From JBBDMX01 sp040878035 (lineage in GTDB: Bacteria > Planctomycetota > Phycisphaerae > Phycisphaerales > Phycisphaeraceae): DNA of 64,000 bases. Both the position numbers and the translations under genes were made by a program. Under the pieces are notes generated by a model that saw nothing but the letters and a program-made list of their open reading frames with translations, had not been told where the DNA came from and ran no database searches. Location of the stretch: positions 87,230 to 151,229 of the forward strand of contig JBBDMX010000016.1 in the NCBI GenBank assembly GCA_040878035.1. The letters are read 5' to 3'. Within the stretch, counting starts at the first letter, position 1. Each line of letters opens with the position of its first letter. Positions 17,055 to 25,823 of the stretch are shown in pieces.

Positions 17055-18122
17055 ATGATCCTGGTGGCCAACGGCAAAACAACCCTGCAAGAACGGCTCT
17101 CGACCGAGTTGGCCCAGGTTGAAGCTCTGTTCGCCGCCGAAGTCGTCAGCGACCTGGCGTGCGTCAACGAGCTGGTGACCCACATCGAACGTTATCGGGG
17201 CAAGATGCTTCGGCCCATGCTGGTGCTGGCCAGCGGCCTGGTAAGCCTCCCCGCCGAGCAGGCTGCGGCACCGCCCATCCCGGCAGGGCTAAAGCCCATC
17301 GAACCCGCCCTGAGCCATGGCCATCGAGTTATCGCCACCGTCGTCGAGATGGTGCACATGGCCACGCTGGTCCACGACGACATCCTGGATGAAGCCCAGA
17401 TCCGCCGCAAGGGCGCCACGATCAACCAGCTCAACGGCAACGAGACGGCCGTGATGCTGGGCGACTATCTCATCAGCCACGCCTACCACCTCTGCTCGAG
17501 CCTGGGCGACCCGGCGGTGAGCATGACTATCGCCAACGCCACCAATACGGTCTGCGAGGGCGAGCTGCTGCAACTGGCCAACCGCAATAACTGGGTGCTG
17601 GACGAGGCGACCTATTTCGAGATCATTCGCCGTAAGACCGCCAGCCTGTGCGGCACATGTTGCGAACTGGGCGCCCGGCTCAGCGGCGCCGAGGCCGACG
17701 TGGCCGCCAGCCTGTATGACTTTGGCGAAAAGGTGGGCATCGCCTTTCAGATCGTGGATGACCTGCTGGACCTTATGGGCGATCAGGACACGGTGGGCAA
17801 AACGTTGGGGCGGGACGTTCAGAAGGGCAAGCTGACGCTGCCGATGATCCATCACCTGGCACGGACGGACGATTCAGGCCGGGCCCAGGTGTTGGAAATC
17901 CTGGAGGATCGCTCGTCGATGCAGCAGGCCGAGGGCCTGGAAGCCGACACGGTGCGGCGCATCCGCGCCCGGCTGGCGGCCACCGGGTCGCTGGCGTATG
18001 CCCACGAATGTGCCCGCCGCCTGGTGGAAAAGGCCCGCCAGTCGTTGGAGATCGTCGCCCATTCGCCGGCCCGCGTGTTTCTCCTGGACGCCGCCGATGC
18101 GGTGCTCACCCGCAAGTATTAG
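17055..18122 (+). CDS. All-trans polyprenyl diphosphate synthase
   Basis: 355 residues. It condenses isopentenyl diphosphate on an allylic primer to build the side chain of quinones or other lipids. The first Asp-rich motif is LVHDDILDEAQIRR and the second VDDLLDLMGD; GKMLRPMLVL is the substrate-binding Lys/Arg region. Cys/Met residues before the first motif (MVHMATLVHDD) suit a medium or long-chain synthase. Window neighbours in the same pathway are ubiX and a MqnP-like prenyltransferase at 53.5-55 kb, though not linked. ATG 17055 follows AGGTGGTGGC. Confidence 0.93.
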   Translation: MILVANGKTTLQERLSTELAQVEALFAAEVVSDLACVNELVTHIERYRGKMLRPMLVLASGLVSLPAEQAAAPPIPAGLKPIEPALSHGHRVIATVVEMVHMATLVHDDILDEAQIRRKGATINQLNGNETAVMLGDYLISHAYHLCSSLGDPAVSMTIANATNTVCEGELLQLANRNNWVLDEATYFEIIRRKTASLCGTCCELGARLSGAEADVAASLYDFGEKVGIAFQIVDDLLDLMGDQDTVGKTLGRDVQKGKLTLPMIHHLARTDDSGRAQVLEILEDRSSMQQAEGLEADTVRRIRARLAATGSLAYAHECARRLVEKARQSLEIVAHSPARVFLLDAADAVLTRKY

Positions 18123-18170
18123 CCAGGGCTGGCGGCTTGGCCTAAGCGGGGCTGACCCGCCGGGAGCGCA

Positions 18171-18199
18171 TTGATCCAGTCCACTTCCGCTGCTAGACT
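18171..18199 (+). promoter_or_regulatory. Putative sigma-70 promoter
   Basis: TTGATC (18171-18176), 17-base spacer, TAGACT (18194-18199), about 160 bases before the sensor/response regulator gene. A nearby TATTAT at 18207 is an alternative -10. Confidence 0.4.
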
Positions 18200-18356
18200 T
18201 CCTGCCTATTATTCCCGATGACACGCTAGAGGGAGTAAGCCGGTGGGCAGCGGGGTTAGCCGGGGGGCGGTTTCGGGGCGTTTTGGGTCCGCCGCTGGGA
18301 TTCAAGGCGATTTGGGGCATTCCAGCGTGATGGAAGTGGTTCAAGAGTAAGAGCTT

Positions 18357-20084
18357 ATGGACAACGGACGTCCACGCGTACTTCTTTTGACGGGTAAGGT
18401 GGCCAGGCAGCACCCTATCGCACAGGCCTTAGGCCCGTTTTGTGATGTCGAGACATTTGAGCGCATGGACGACGCCATGGAGGCGTTGCGCAGCCGCGAC
18501 TTCCATGCCATTTTCGCCGATGTGGGCGACTTCCTCCCGCTTGAACGCGGCTTGGTCGGCGACAAGTCCAGTCTCGTCCTCAACACCATCGGCGAGGGCG
18601 TGTGCATCGTCGATGCCGATGGCCGCTGTTCCTGGTCCAACAAGAAGCTGCGCAGCTTCTCCCCCGAAGTCATCGAGCGCGTCAAGCACATTTGCGCCCA
18701 GGCCCGCATGCTCTTTTCCTCCTCGCATTCGGGCCCGCTGCCCGAGGGCACGCAGGCCAAGAGCAAGAAGTTCGCCATGCAGTGCGGCGACCGCTACTTC
18801 GAGCTCATGGCCTCGCCGGTGATCGATCAGCAGGGCAACGTCACGCAGGTCGCCGCCGTGGTCTGGGACGCCACCAGCAGCCGCAAGCTCCAGCAGAAGC
18901 TCGACGCCATCGACTCGGCGGGCCGGGAACTGGCGCGGCTGGAAACCGAGGCCCTGCCCAACCTCACCCCCGGCCAGCGACTCCAGCTCCTCCGCGACAA
19001 GATCATCAAGTTCAGCAAGGACCTGATGCACTTTGACCACTTTGCCATCCGCCTGCTCGACCGGCGCAGCAACAAGCTCGAAGTGGTCATCGTTGAAGGT
19101 CTGCCTTCCGAGGCCCAGGAAATCGACCTCTACGCCCAGCCCGAGGGCAACGGCATCAGCGGGTACGTCGCCGCCACCGGGCGCAGCTACATCTGCCACG
19201 ACACCGAAAAGGACCCGCGCTATGTGCTGGGCCTGGAGCACTGCAAGAGCTCGCTCACCGTGCCGCTGCTCCTGCACGACAAGGTCATCGGCGTCTACAA
19301 CATCGAGTCGGAAACGGTGGGTGCCTTCAGCGAGGACGATCGCCAGTTCGCCGAGATCTTCGGCCGATACATCGCCATGGCGCTGAATATCCTCAACCTC
19401 CTGGTGGTCGAGCGCTACACCACGACGGGCCAGCTTGCCGACAACGTCGTGCAGGAAATGGCCCAGCCGCTCAACGACATCATCACCGAAGCGCAGACGC
19501 TGATGGAGGAATACATCGGCGACGACACGATGCGTGGCCGGCTCAACAAGATCGTCGAGCACATCGAGAGCATCCGCGGCACGCTGCGCGACGTCGCCGC
19601 CGGGCCCAAGACCATTCTCGGCTCGGGCCAGGTCAAGGAGAAGCAGGTCGATCCGCTGCTGGCGGGCAAGCGCGTATTGATCGCCGACGACGAGGCCAAC
19701 ATCCGCAAGACCATCGGCGATATCCTGAGCAAGTACGGCATGAAGCCGACGATCTGCAAGGACGGCTACGAGGCGGCCGCCATGCTCGAGCAGCAGGGCG
19801 AGCACTATGACCTGGTGATTTCCGATATCAAGATGCCGTACCGCAACGGCTACGAGATTTTCGCCGCCGCGCGCCGCACCAGCGATCACTTGCCGGTGAT
19901 CCTGATGACCGGCTTTGGCTACGACCCGCACCACTCGATCGTCCGCGCCAGCCAGGAAGGCCTGGCCAGCGTGTTGTTTAAGCCCTTCAAGGTCGATCAA
20001 CTCATCGACGAAATCCGCAAGGCCCTGGGCGGGCCCAAGCCCAACAGTGAAGCGGCGCCGTCAGATGCAGTAAAGGCCAGTTGA
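18357..20084 (+). CDS. PAS-GAF-receiver signalling protein with degenerate dimerisation helix
   Basis: 575 residues. Order: a degenerate receiver-like start (1-65, RVLLLTGKVARQHPIAQALG); PAS (about 72-175); GAF (200-345, with HFDHFAIRLLDRRSNKLEVV and SSLTVPLLLHDKVIGVYNIES); a two-helix stretch (355-415); and a canonical receiver (438-555) with acidic D444/D445, phosphoacceptor D490 in VISDIKMP, and K near LFKPFKV. The helices read ADNVVQEMAQPLNDII, aligning with the histidine-kinase A/H-box VAHEINNPL but with Gln366 where the phosphoacceptor His should be. No ATPase domain exists. It therefore probably senses a ligand and receives phosphate from another kinase. Confidence 0.85.
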   Translation: MDNGRPRVLLLTGKVARQHPIAQALGPFCDVETFERMDDAMEALRSRDFHAIFADVGDFLPLERGLVGDKSSLVLNTIGEGVCIVDADGRCSWSNKKLRSFSPEVIERVKHICAQARMLFSSSHSGPLPEGTQAKSKKFAMQCGDRYFELMASPVIDQQGNVTQVAAVVWDATSSRKLQQKLDAIDSAGRELARLETEALPNLTPGQRLQLLRDKIIKFSKDLMHFDHFAIRLLDRRSNKLEVVIVEGLPSEAQEIDLYAQPEGNGISGYVAATGRSYICHDTEKDPRYVLGLEHCKSSLTVPLLLHDKVIGVYNIESETVGAFSEDDRQFAEIFGRYIAMALNILNLLVVERYTTTGQLADNVVQEMAQPLNDIITEAQTLMEEYIGDDTMRGRLNKIVEHIESIRGTLRDVAAGPKTILGSGQVKEKQVDPLLAGKRVLIADDEANIRKTIGDILSKYGMKPTICKDGYEAAAMLEQQGEHYDLVISDIKMPYRNGYEIFAAARRTSDHLPVILMTGFGYDPHHSIVRASQEGLASVLFKPFKVDQLIDEIRKALGGPKPNSEAAPSDAVKAS

Positions 20085-20102
20085 TTGAAGTGAGGGTTCC
20101 GC

Positions 20103-20190
20103 GTTCAGCCGCTTGCGGCTTCGCGCTGATGCGCGCATGACGGGGCGCATCGATGGCTCTGTCCCTGCGCAAAGCCGCAAGCGGCTGGTT
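20103..20190. repeat. Inverted repeat (AGCCGCTTGCGGCT ... AGCCGCAAGCGGCT)
   Basis: Each copy (20107-20120 and 20173-20186) is itself nearly palindromic; the two are mutual complements around a 52-base loop holding GCGC-rich sub-hairpins. Same word as 27024, 27364 and 56049. It lies between the signalling gene and the rsmB-like gene. Confidence 0.75.
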
Positions 20191-20201
20191 GAATCATCAC
20201 C

Positions 20202-21620
20202 ATGACTACACCTGTCCCGGTTTCAGCTCGCGCCGTCGCCGCCAAAGCTCTCGTCGCTGCGGTCCAACGCTTTCCCAATCTCGATCCTCAGGTGTTGGTG
20301 ACCAGCGCCTTGGACCCGCGCGAAGCGCGCTTGGCGCTGGCGGTACATCGCACCACGCTCCAGCGCTGGATCACCATCGAGTACCTGCTGGATCGCCACC
20401 TGCGCCAACCCATGCGCCTGCTGGAGCCGGCGCTGCGAGCGGTGTTGCTGACCGCCGGCGCCCAGTTGCTGTTCATGGATCGCCTGCCGGCGCATGCGGT
20501 GGTGGATGAGTCGGTGGAACTGGCGCGGCACATGGTGCGCCCAGGCGCGGCGGGCGTGGTTAACGCGGTGCTACGCAAGCTGGCGGCGCTGGTTGACGCC
20601 GATGCGGAGCCTGACGGCGCCGGCGCCAAGTCCCGTCATGCCCATGCGGGGCTTGCATGGCAACCCGCGCCCGATCGCCTGCCGCTCAATGACGGCGTGC
20701 GCCCTCTGCGTGAGCCTTGCCTGCCCAGCCTTGACCAGCTCGATCGCCATCTGTCGGTCGCCACGAGTCACCCCGTTGCGCTGGTGCGGCGCTGGATCGC
20801 CAGCTTTGGGCGCGCCCAGGCCATCACGGTATGCGGGCATGGCACGTTGACCCCGCCGACGATCGTCGCGGGATTGCCAACCCCCGGCCCAAGCCCCGGC
20901 ATGCCCCGCTCCGGGGGCTTGCCGGGGATTGCCGCTGACGCTTTCGTGCCCCATGAACAAGCCGGATTCGCGGTGTGGCAGGGCACGCACGAGCAACTGG
21001 TAGCCGCCTTGCACGAGCATCCGCAAGCGCGCGTGCAGGACCCCGGCGCCGCCCGCGCCGTCGCCGCCTGCGCAAGTCTGCAGCCGCGCGTGATCCTGGA
21101 CTACTGTGCCGGCCGCGGCACCAAAACACGCCAGCTCGCCATCCAGCACCCCCAGGCGCAGATCATCGCCGCCGAGGTCGATGCCGCGCGACTGACGGCC
21201 TTGCGTGAATCCGTCGCGGGCCTTGCCAACGTGCAGGTGACGGGGATAAGCCAGTTGGATAAGACGATGGCGGGCCGCCTCGCCGATCTGATCGTGCTCG
21301 ATGTGCCATGCAGCAACACGGCAGTGCTGGCGCGCCGCCCCGAAGCGCGGTACCGATTCAGTTCCGCGTCAATGGAACAACTCATCGCGCTCCAGCGTCA
21401 GATCATCACCCGCGCGCTGACCTTCGCCGCGCCCGACGCGCACATCCTCTACAGCACGTGCAGCCTCGAACCCGAAGAAAACGCGCAACAGGTGCGCTGG
21501 ATCACCCAGCAGGGAAAAGCCCGCGTCATCGATGAATTGCAGACACTGCCCGCCGGATACGCCACGACGTACCACGACGGCGCGTATCACGCGCTGCTGC
21601 GGCAGCGCCAGTCCGTCTGA
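20202..21620 (+). CDS. rsmB: RsmB-like 16S rRNA m5C methyltransferase
   Basis: 472 residues. The N-terminal NusB-like RNA-binding domain (about 5-130) is followed by a Rossmann methyltransferase. SAM motif I is ILDYCAGRGTKTRQLA; motif IV is VLDVPCSNTAVLARRPE and motif VI ILYSTCSLEPEEN, giving both catalytic Cys. It methylates C967 of 16S rRNA in E. coli. VPCSNT replaces the usual VPCSGT. The linker between domains holds two palindromic stretches translated in frame (about 20633-20665 and 20890-20921), giving a Pro/Gly-rich insertion (PTPGPSPGMPRSGGLPG). The symbol is by family; position specificity is unproven. Confidence 0.88.
   Translation: MTTPVPVSARAVAAKALVAAVQRFPNLDPQVLVTSALDPREARLALAVHRTTLQRWITIEYLLDRHLRQPMRLLEPALRAVLLTAGAQLLFMDRLPAHAVVDESVELARHMVRPGAAGVVNAVLRKLAALVDADAEPDGAGAKSRHAHAGLAWQPAPDRLPLNDGVRPLREPCLPSLDQLDRHLSVATSHPVALVRRWIASFGRAQAITVCGHGTLTPPTIVAGLPTPGPSPGMPRSGGLPGIAADAFVPHEQAGFAVWQGTHEQLVAALHEHPQARVQDPGAARAVAACASLQPRVILDYCAGRGTKTRQLAIQHPQAQIIAAEVDAARLTALRESVAGLANVQVTGISQLDKTMAGRLADLIVLDVPCSNTAVLARRPEARYRFSSASMEQLIALQRQIITRALTFAAPDAHILYSTCSLEPEENAQQVRWITQQGKARVIDELQTLPAGYATTYHDGAYHALLRQRQSV
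20890..20921. repeat. Palindromic element inside the rsmB-like coding sequence
   Basis: CAAGCCCCGG (20890-20899) pairs with CCGGGGGCTTG (20911-20921) with one bulged G. It is translated as a Pro/Gly-rich insertion in the inter-domain linker. Confidence 0.6.
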
Positions 21621-21683
21621 GAATACGCGTCTGAGAACAGGCCCGTCCATGCAAGTCTGCGAGCTTGGCCGGGATTGATCCGG

Positions 21684-22523
21684 TCACCCCAACTCAAACC
21701 CAGCGCCGGCAAACACCTGCGGCCCCGTCAAAAGTGGTGCATCACTCGCGGCCTTGGCCATGCGCGTCAATCGCCGCTGCACGGTAAATCCCTGCCGCGA
21801 CAGCACCGCCTCCACCGAATTGCCACTCGGCAGATCCATGATCACCGATTGATTGCCTGCGTGGGCCAACAGATTCGTGCACACCCGCGCCGCCACGTCG
21901 GCTGATGCCGCCACGACGGGGCCGATCATCGCCGCAGCGCCGCCCTGTCGCAGCCACCCCGCGCCGAGGATGCCATTGCTCTCGTGTATCACGCACGTTC
22001 GTGAACCCGGCTCGTTCACCAGGCGGCGCAGCAATGGCCCGCGATCCACGCCAACGGCCTGGCGATCCAGTTCAAGCACCGCCGGCCAATCCGCCTCAGT
22101 AATCGCCCGTCCGTCCTGCGGGGCGGCAATCATCCCGCGGCCGATCCATCGCGCGATCGCACTGTGATCGGCAAAGCCTGACTTGAGATACACCGGCCGG
22201 CCCAGATCCGTCGCATCCAGTCCGAAGCGCTGCACACCGTGCCCCCGCGCTGCCTCGACAACCGCACGGAACATCTGCGACCCCAACCCGCGCCCGCGTT
22301 GCGACTCATCGACGAGGATCATGCCGATCCACCCGATGTCCTCGAAGCACGCGACAGTGCCGGTGGCGACGAGTTGGCCCTCGACCACGCCCGCCAGGCA
22401 AGTGTCGGGCCACAGCGCCACCAGCCGGCGCCAGTCTTGGTCGATCTGGTTCCACCCCGCCTGCTCGCTGAGGCGCAACGCATTGGAAATGTCCGACAAT
22501 ACCAGTGGTCGCAGCCGCATCAT
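21684..22523 (-). CDS. GNAT-family N-acetyltransferase (double-domain type)
   Basis: 279 residues from ATG 22523; an upstream extension would overlap the creatininase gene. The N-terminal GNAT domain (about 1-135) has the acetyl-CoA loop GMILVDESQRGRGLGSQMF (V-x5-RGRGLG). The C-terminal half resembles a second GNAT-like fold without a clear CoA loop (TCVIHESNGILGAGWLRQGG), as in proteins pairing GNAT with a YitI-like domain. It lies 10 bases after the creatininase stop on the same strand, so the two are co-transcribed. The substrate is unknown. Confidence 0.85.
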   Translation of the reverse strand: MMRLRPLVLSDISNALRLSEQAGWNQIDQDWRRLVALWPDTCLAGVVEGQLVATGTVACFEDIGWIGMILVDESQRGRGLGSQMFRAVVEAARGHGVQRFGLDATDLGRPVYLKSGFADHSAIARWIGRGMIAAPQDGRAITEADWPAVLELDRQAVGVDRGPLLRRLVNEPGSRTCVIHESNGILGAGWLRQGGAAAMIGPVVAASADVAARVCTNLLAHAGNQSVIMDLPSGNSVEAVLSRQGFTVQRRLTRMAKAASDAPLLTGPQVFAGAGFELG

Positions 22524-22533
22524 AAAGACCCGT

Positions 22534-23349
22534 TTAGCGAGCGGCGTCAGCCGCATTGCCCTTCTCGCGAATGACAAACGGAAACTCGCCGCGCTGCGCC
22601 TTGGATAACTGCACCAGCACCGGCACAAACGCATCAACCAGTATCTCCAGCGTCTTGCGTCCCTTCTCCGCCGTCGCCTTGCGCGGGTCGCCTGATCCGG
22701 TGCTCTGCGTATACGTTCGCCAGTCCCGGCAACACCACACGCCGGGTGTATTACTCAGCGCCGGCAGCTTGCTCGGCGTCGTCGCACCGTCCCCCGCGGC
22801 TTCCATCGCCACCCACTGCGGCGCCAGATGCAGAATCAGACTCGTCTCAAACTCGTTGGCGTGATCGCCCCCCGGATTGTCGTACAGCTTGTACACGCCG
22901 CCATCGAGTTGATATCCGTGCACCTGCACGATGAAAATCGGCAGGTCGAACATCACATCGCGAATCATCGACTTGAACTCGTTGCCGCCATGGAAATTCA
23001 GCAGCACCAGCCGGTCGATGCCTTGCCGCACCAGGCTCTGGGCCACATCGCGCAGCACCGCCTGCTGCGTGGACGCGCGCATGGTGATGGTGGCGACCTG
23101 ATCGAGCTGCGTGTGATCGATGCCGAAGGGAATCGCCGGCAGCACCACGCAACGCGCGCCTTGTGCGTTGGCCTTGGCGACGGCGCCTTCACCCATCGCC
23201 ACTGCTTCAATCACGTCGGTGCCGTAGGGCAGGTGATAGTTGTGCGCCTCGGTCGCGCCCCAGGGCAGCACGGCGACATTGGGTTTGGCGTCCAGCATCT
23301 GCCGGTACGTCGCTTCGTGCAGGACATAGGGTCGAGTTGTATGGGGCAT
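22534..23349 (-). CDS. Creatininase-family amidohydrolase
   Basis: 271 residues. This metal-dependent family includes creatinine amidohydrolase, a formamide hydrolase of riboflavin/F420 synthesis (ArfB) and MftE. Metal ligands appear in WGATEAHNYHLPYGTD (Glu, His, Asp), NFHGGNEF (His, Glu) and GDHANEFETS. No creatinine pathway is present, so a peptide or formamide substrate is as likely. It is followed after 10 bases by a GNAT gene and preceded by the comM-like gene with a 57-base gap; all three share a strand and may form one operon. Confidence 0.9.
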   Translation of the reverse strand: MPHTTRPYVLHEATYRQMLDAKPNVAVLPWGATEAHNYHLPYGTDVIEAVAMGEGAVAKANAQGARCVVLPAIPFGIDHTQLDQVATITMRASTQQAVLRDVAQSLVRQGIDRLVLLNFHGGNEFKSMIRDVMFDLPIFIVQVHGYQLDGGVYKLYDNPGGDHANEFETSLILHLAPQWVAMEAAGDGATTPSKLPALSNTPGVWCCRDWRTYTQSTGSGDPRKATAEKGRKTLEILVDAFVPVLVQLSKAQRGEFPFVIREKGNAADAAR

Positions 23350-23406
23350 GGAACGAGCATCTCCATATATAGCCGGCCATCCTGGCCCGCTGGCGGCCGG
23401 GCAATG

Positions 23407-24921
23407 TCAGGTCTTTCGATCCAGTAGCCGATAGTTGATCGCTTCGGAAATATGCTGCACCTGCACGCCGTCGCCGCCGTCCAGATCGGCAATGGTGCGG
23501 GCCACGCGGCGAATCTTGTCATAGGCTCGGGCGCTTAGGCCCAGTTCGGTCATCGCCTGTTTGACCAGCTCCTTGCTGGCGTCGTCGATGGGCGCCAGCT
23601 TGTCCAACTCGCGGCCGCTGAGCGTGCTGTTGGGCCGCGTCGGTCCGCCGTTGCGTTTGGCCTGAAGGGCGCGAGCTTCGATGACCGCCTTGCGCATTGT
23701 TGCCGAGTCGGTGCCGCGCGCCGCACCGGTGAGCTGCTTGTAGGGCACCGCCGGAACCTCGACATGCAGATCGATGCGGTCCACCAAGGGTCCGCTGATC
23801 TTGGCCAGATACCGGTCCATCGCCCGCTGGCTGAATTCGTCGGTGGGCTTGTCGCCCTTGGGCGTGGGGTTCATCGCGCCCACGAGCATGAAGCGGGCGG
23901 GAAAGCGCAGCGAGCTGTGCGAGCGGGCGATAGTGACGCAGCCGTCCTCCAATGGTTGCCGCAGCGTCTCAAGCACGATGCGGGGGAACTCGGGCATCTC
24001 ATCGAGGAAGAGCACGCCGTGGTGCGACAGGCTGACCTCGCCGGGGCGGGGGATCGTGCCGCCGCCGATCATGGCCACGCTGCTGGCGGTGTGGTGCGGA
24101 GAGCGATACGGCCGGCGGGTCATCAGCGGCTGGCCCTTGGGTATCTGCCCAACACTGGAGAAGATGCGCGTGACCTCCAACGCCTCCTCGCGCGAGAGCG
24201 GCGGCAGCACCCCCGGCAGCGCCTTGGCCATCATCGTCTTGCCCGTACCCGCGGGCCCCAGCATCAAAATGTTGTGCGAACCTGCGGCAGCAATCATCAC
24301 CGCGCGCTTAGGCCCTTCCTGCCCGCGCACATCCGCAAAGTCGATCTCCGGTTTCTCGGATTCCAGCATTGACTCGATGTCGATCTCCGGGTGCGGCTCG
24401 ATGGTGTGCTGTTCGTTGAGGAAGCCCACGACACTGGCAAGGGCATCGGCGGCATAGACCTCGATGCCACCGGCGGCGGCGGCCTCGCTGGCGTTGGCCT
24501 GCGGCACGATCACGCCGTCGAGCTTCATCTGCCGCGCCAGAATTGCCAGGTTGATCGCCCCATGAATCGGCCGGAGCCGCCCGTCCAGCGCCAGCTCGCC
24601 GGCAAAGAGCAGCCGCTTGTGCTTCTGTGTCTGGATAACATTGCCCGCCAGCAGCAGTCCGACGGCGATGGGCAGATCAAAGATCGGGCCGTTTTTGGGA
24701 ATGTCCGCCGGCGCCAGGTTCACCAGCATCCGCGTCATGGGAAACGGGTACCCGCTGTTGCTGATGGCCGAGCGCACACGCTCGATGGACTCCTTCACGG
24801 CAACGTCAGGCAAGCCGACGATGGTGGTCTTGGCAAGGCCCCGGTCAGCGACATCGACCTCGACCTCACAAGCGACAGGATCGATCCCCTGGAGCACGAA
24901 GCTGTGAACTTGTGCGAGCAT
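23407..24921 (-). CDS. YifB/ComM-family Mg-chelatase-like AAA+ ATPase
   Basis: 504 residues from ATG 24921 (MLAQVHSFVLQGIDP is the family's usual start). ComM is a hexameric helicase that promotes branch migration during natural transformation. The N-terminal Lon-protease-like fold (1-170) is followed by the AAA+ core with Walker A GPAGTGKTMMAKALPG, Walker B VLFLDEMPEF and the C-terminal Mg-chelatase domain (LGLSARAYDKIRRVARTIADL). A GAACGARR word repeat lies upstream (24971-25016). Confidence 0.93.
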   Translation of the reverse strand: MLAQVHSFVLQGIDPVACEVEVDVADRGLAKTTIVGLPDVAVKESIERVRSAISNSGYPFPMTRMLVNLAPADIPKNGPIFDLPIAVGLLLAGNVIQTQKHKRLLFAGELALDGRLRPIHGAINLAILARQMKLDGVIVPQANASEAAAAGGIEVYAADALASVVGFLNEQHTIEPHPEIDIESMLESEKPEIDFADVRGQEGPKRAVMIAAAGSHNILMLGPAGTGKTMMAKALPGVLPPLSREEALEVTRIFSSVGQIPKGQPLMTRRPYRSPHHTASSVAMIGGGTIPRPGEVSLSHHGVLFLDEMPEFPRIVLETLRQPLEDGCVTIARSHSSLRFPARFMLVGAMNPTPKGDKPTDEFSQRAMDRYLAKISGPLVDRIDLHVEVPAVPYKQLTGAARGTDSATMRKAVIEARALQAKRNGGPTRPNSTLSGRELDKLAPIDDASKELVKQAMTELGLSARAYDKIRRVARTIADLDGGDGVQVQHISEAINYRLLDRKT

Positions 24922-24970
24922 GTTGGGGTGAAGTGTACCAAGGGCATGGGGCAGACGGCGAGGGGTGGAA

Positions 24971-25016
24971 TGAAGAAGAGCGAAGAACGAGAAATGAAGA
25001 ACGAAGGGGTAACGAG
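24971..25016. repeat. Single-arm GAAGAACGAG word repeat
   Basis: Degenerate copies of GAAGAACGAG between the comM-like start and the antitoxin stop. No inverted partner was found nearby. Confidence 0.55.
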
Positions 25017-25042
25017 AAGTGGAATCGGTGATTTGCCTCGCG

Positions 25043-25381
25043 TCACACGCCGGCCTTCTTGAATGCGGCGTCAATCCGCTGGACGGTCGCAGCCTGCGGG
25101 GCGTGCTTGGCGCTTTCCAGGCGGCTGACCGTTTCGACGCGCATGCCGGCGCGCCTGGCCAAGTCGTCCTGTGTCCAGCCGGCTGCCAGGCGGCGAGAAA
25201 TGATCTCCCGGGCGATGGACACCCGGCTGGTGGTTACCGCCGGATACCCGTGCTTGCCCCGTGGCGGATACGCCGGCAATTCCACGCCGGCGGCACGTGC
25301 CAGCGTCTGGGCCCACTCCTCCTCGGGAATCGCCACATAACGGCGCTCGCCGATCGTCATCCTGATGGCGCTCTTGGTCAT
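25043..25381 (-). CDS. XRE-family antitoxin (HTH)
   Basis: 112 residues from ATG 25381, which has GGAG about 9 bases upstream; a GTG at 25429 overlapping the toxin stop (GTGA) is an alternative. The C-terminal Cro/cI helix-turn-helix reads GWTQDDLARRAGMRVETVSRLES. The N-terminal part (IPEEEWAQTLARAAGVELP) should neutralise the toxin. It is the second gene of a toxin-first pair, as in higBA. It probably binds the palindrome at 25704-25719 to autoregulate. Confidence 0.88.
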   Translation of the reverse strand: MTKSAIRMTIGERRYVAIPEEEWAQTLARAAGVELPAYPPRGKHGYPAVTTSRVSIAREIISRRLAAGWTQDDLARRAGMRVETVSRLESAKHAPQAATVQRIDAAFKKAGV

Positions 25382-25425
25382 GGCTGTAACTCCGTCTTGC
25401 GGGGTCGTGTATTGACGTTCAGCGG

Positions 25426-25680
25426 TCACTCGAAGTACGCATCGCGGCGATGAGCGATACGGTCCACGATGATCAGGTCGTCGCTATGCAGGTGGAACAC
25501 TACGCGGTAGTCGCCGGTGCGGATGCGCGCATGATGTTTCCAGTCGCCCGTGAGCCACTTGACACCGCTCACGGCGGGCCAGCGCTCCAGTCGGGCCAGC
25601 ACCGCAGCCACCCTCGCCCGAATGCTTACTGGCAGGTCCTGGAATTGGGCGAGCGATGCATCGCTCAACACGACTTCCAT
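25426..25680 (-). CDS. RelE/ParE-superfamily toxin
   Basis: 84 residues. The fold signature is LDAQFQDLP-like helix (SDASLAQFQDLPVSIRARV), then WKHHARIRTGDYRVVFHLHSD and the C-terminal HRRDAYF, the RelE/ParE core with basic Arg/His residues that act on mRNA in ribosome-dependent RNases. It lies first in a toxin-antitoxin operon with its promoter in the 143-base space shared with eboD. Confidence 0.88.
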   Translation of the reverse strand: MEVVLSDASLAQFQDLPVSIRARVAAVLARLERWPAVSGVKWLTGDWKHHARIRTGDYRVVFHLHSDDLIIVDRIAHRRDAYFE

Positions 25681-25687
25681 GTGCGGT

Positions 25688-25719
25688 ATGTTACGCTCTC
25701 GACAAACTCTATCAAGTTT
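25688..25719 (-). promoter_or_regulatory. Toxin-antitoxin promoter with overlapping operator
   Basis: On the minus strand: TTGATA (25715-25710), 16-base spacer, TAACAT (25693-25688). The inverted repeat AAACT-CTATCA-AGTTT (25704-25719) covers the -35 box. Confidence 0.6.
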
Positions 25720-25777
25720 ATAGGAATACGCGCGGGTACTCTGAGTTTTGCTCGAGATGCGCAGCCCGGTGACTGAA

Positions 25778-25792
25778 CTGCAAGAATTGCAG
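25778..25792 (+). promoter_or_regulatory. Palindrome upstream of the ebo cluster
   Basis: CTGCAA-GAA-TTGCAG, perfect 6-bp arms, 32 bases before eboD. It is a possible operator; no confident promoter boxes were recognised next to it. Confidence 0.35.
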
Positions 25793-25823
25793 ATTGAGCC
25801 GGGCGGCTTTGTAGCATAGCCGT

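Noticed and set aside
18429..20000. Minus-strand frame of 523 codons
   Set aside because: Antisense shadow of the PAS-GAF-receiver gene; composition skewed, no motif.
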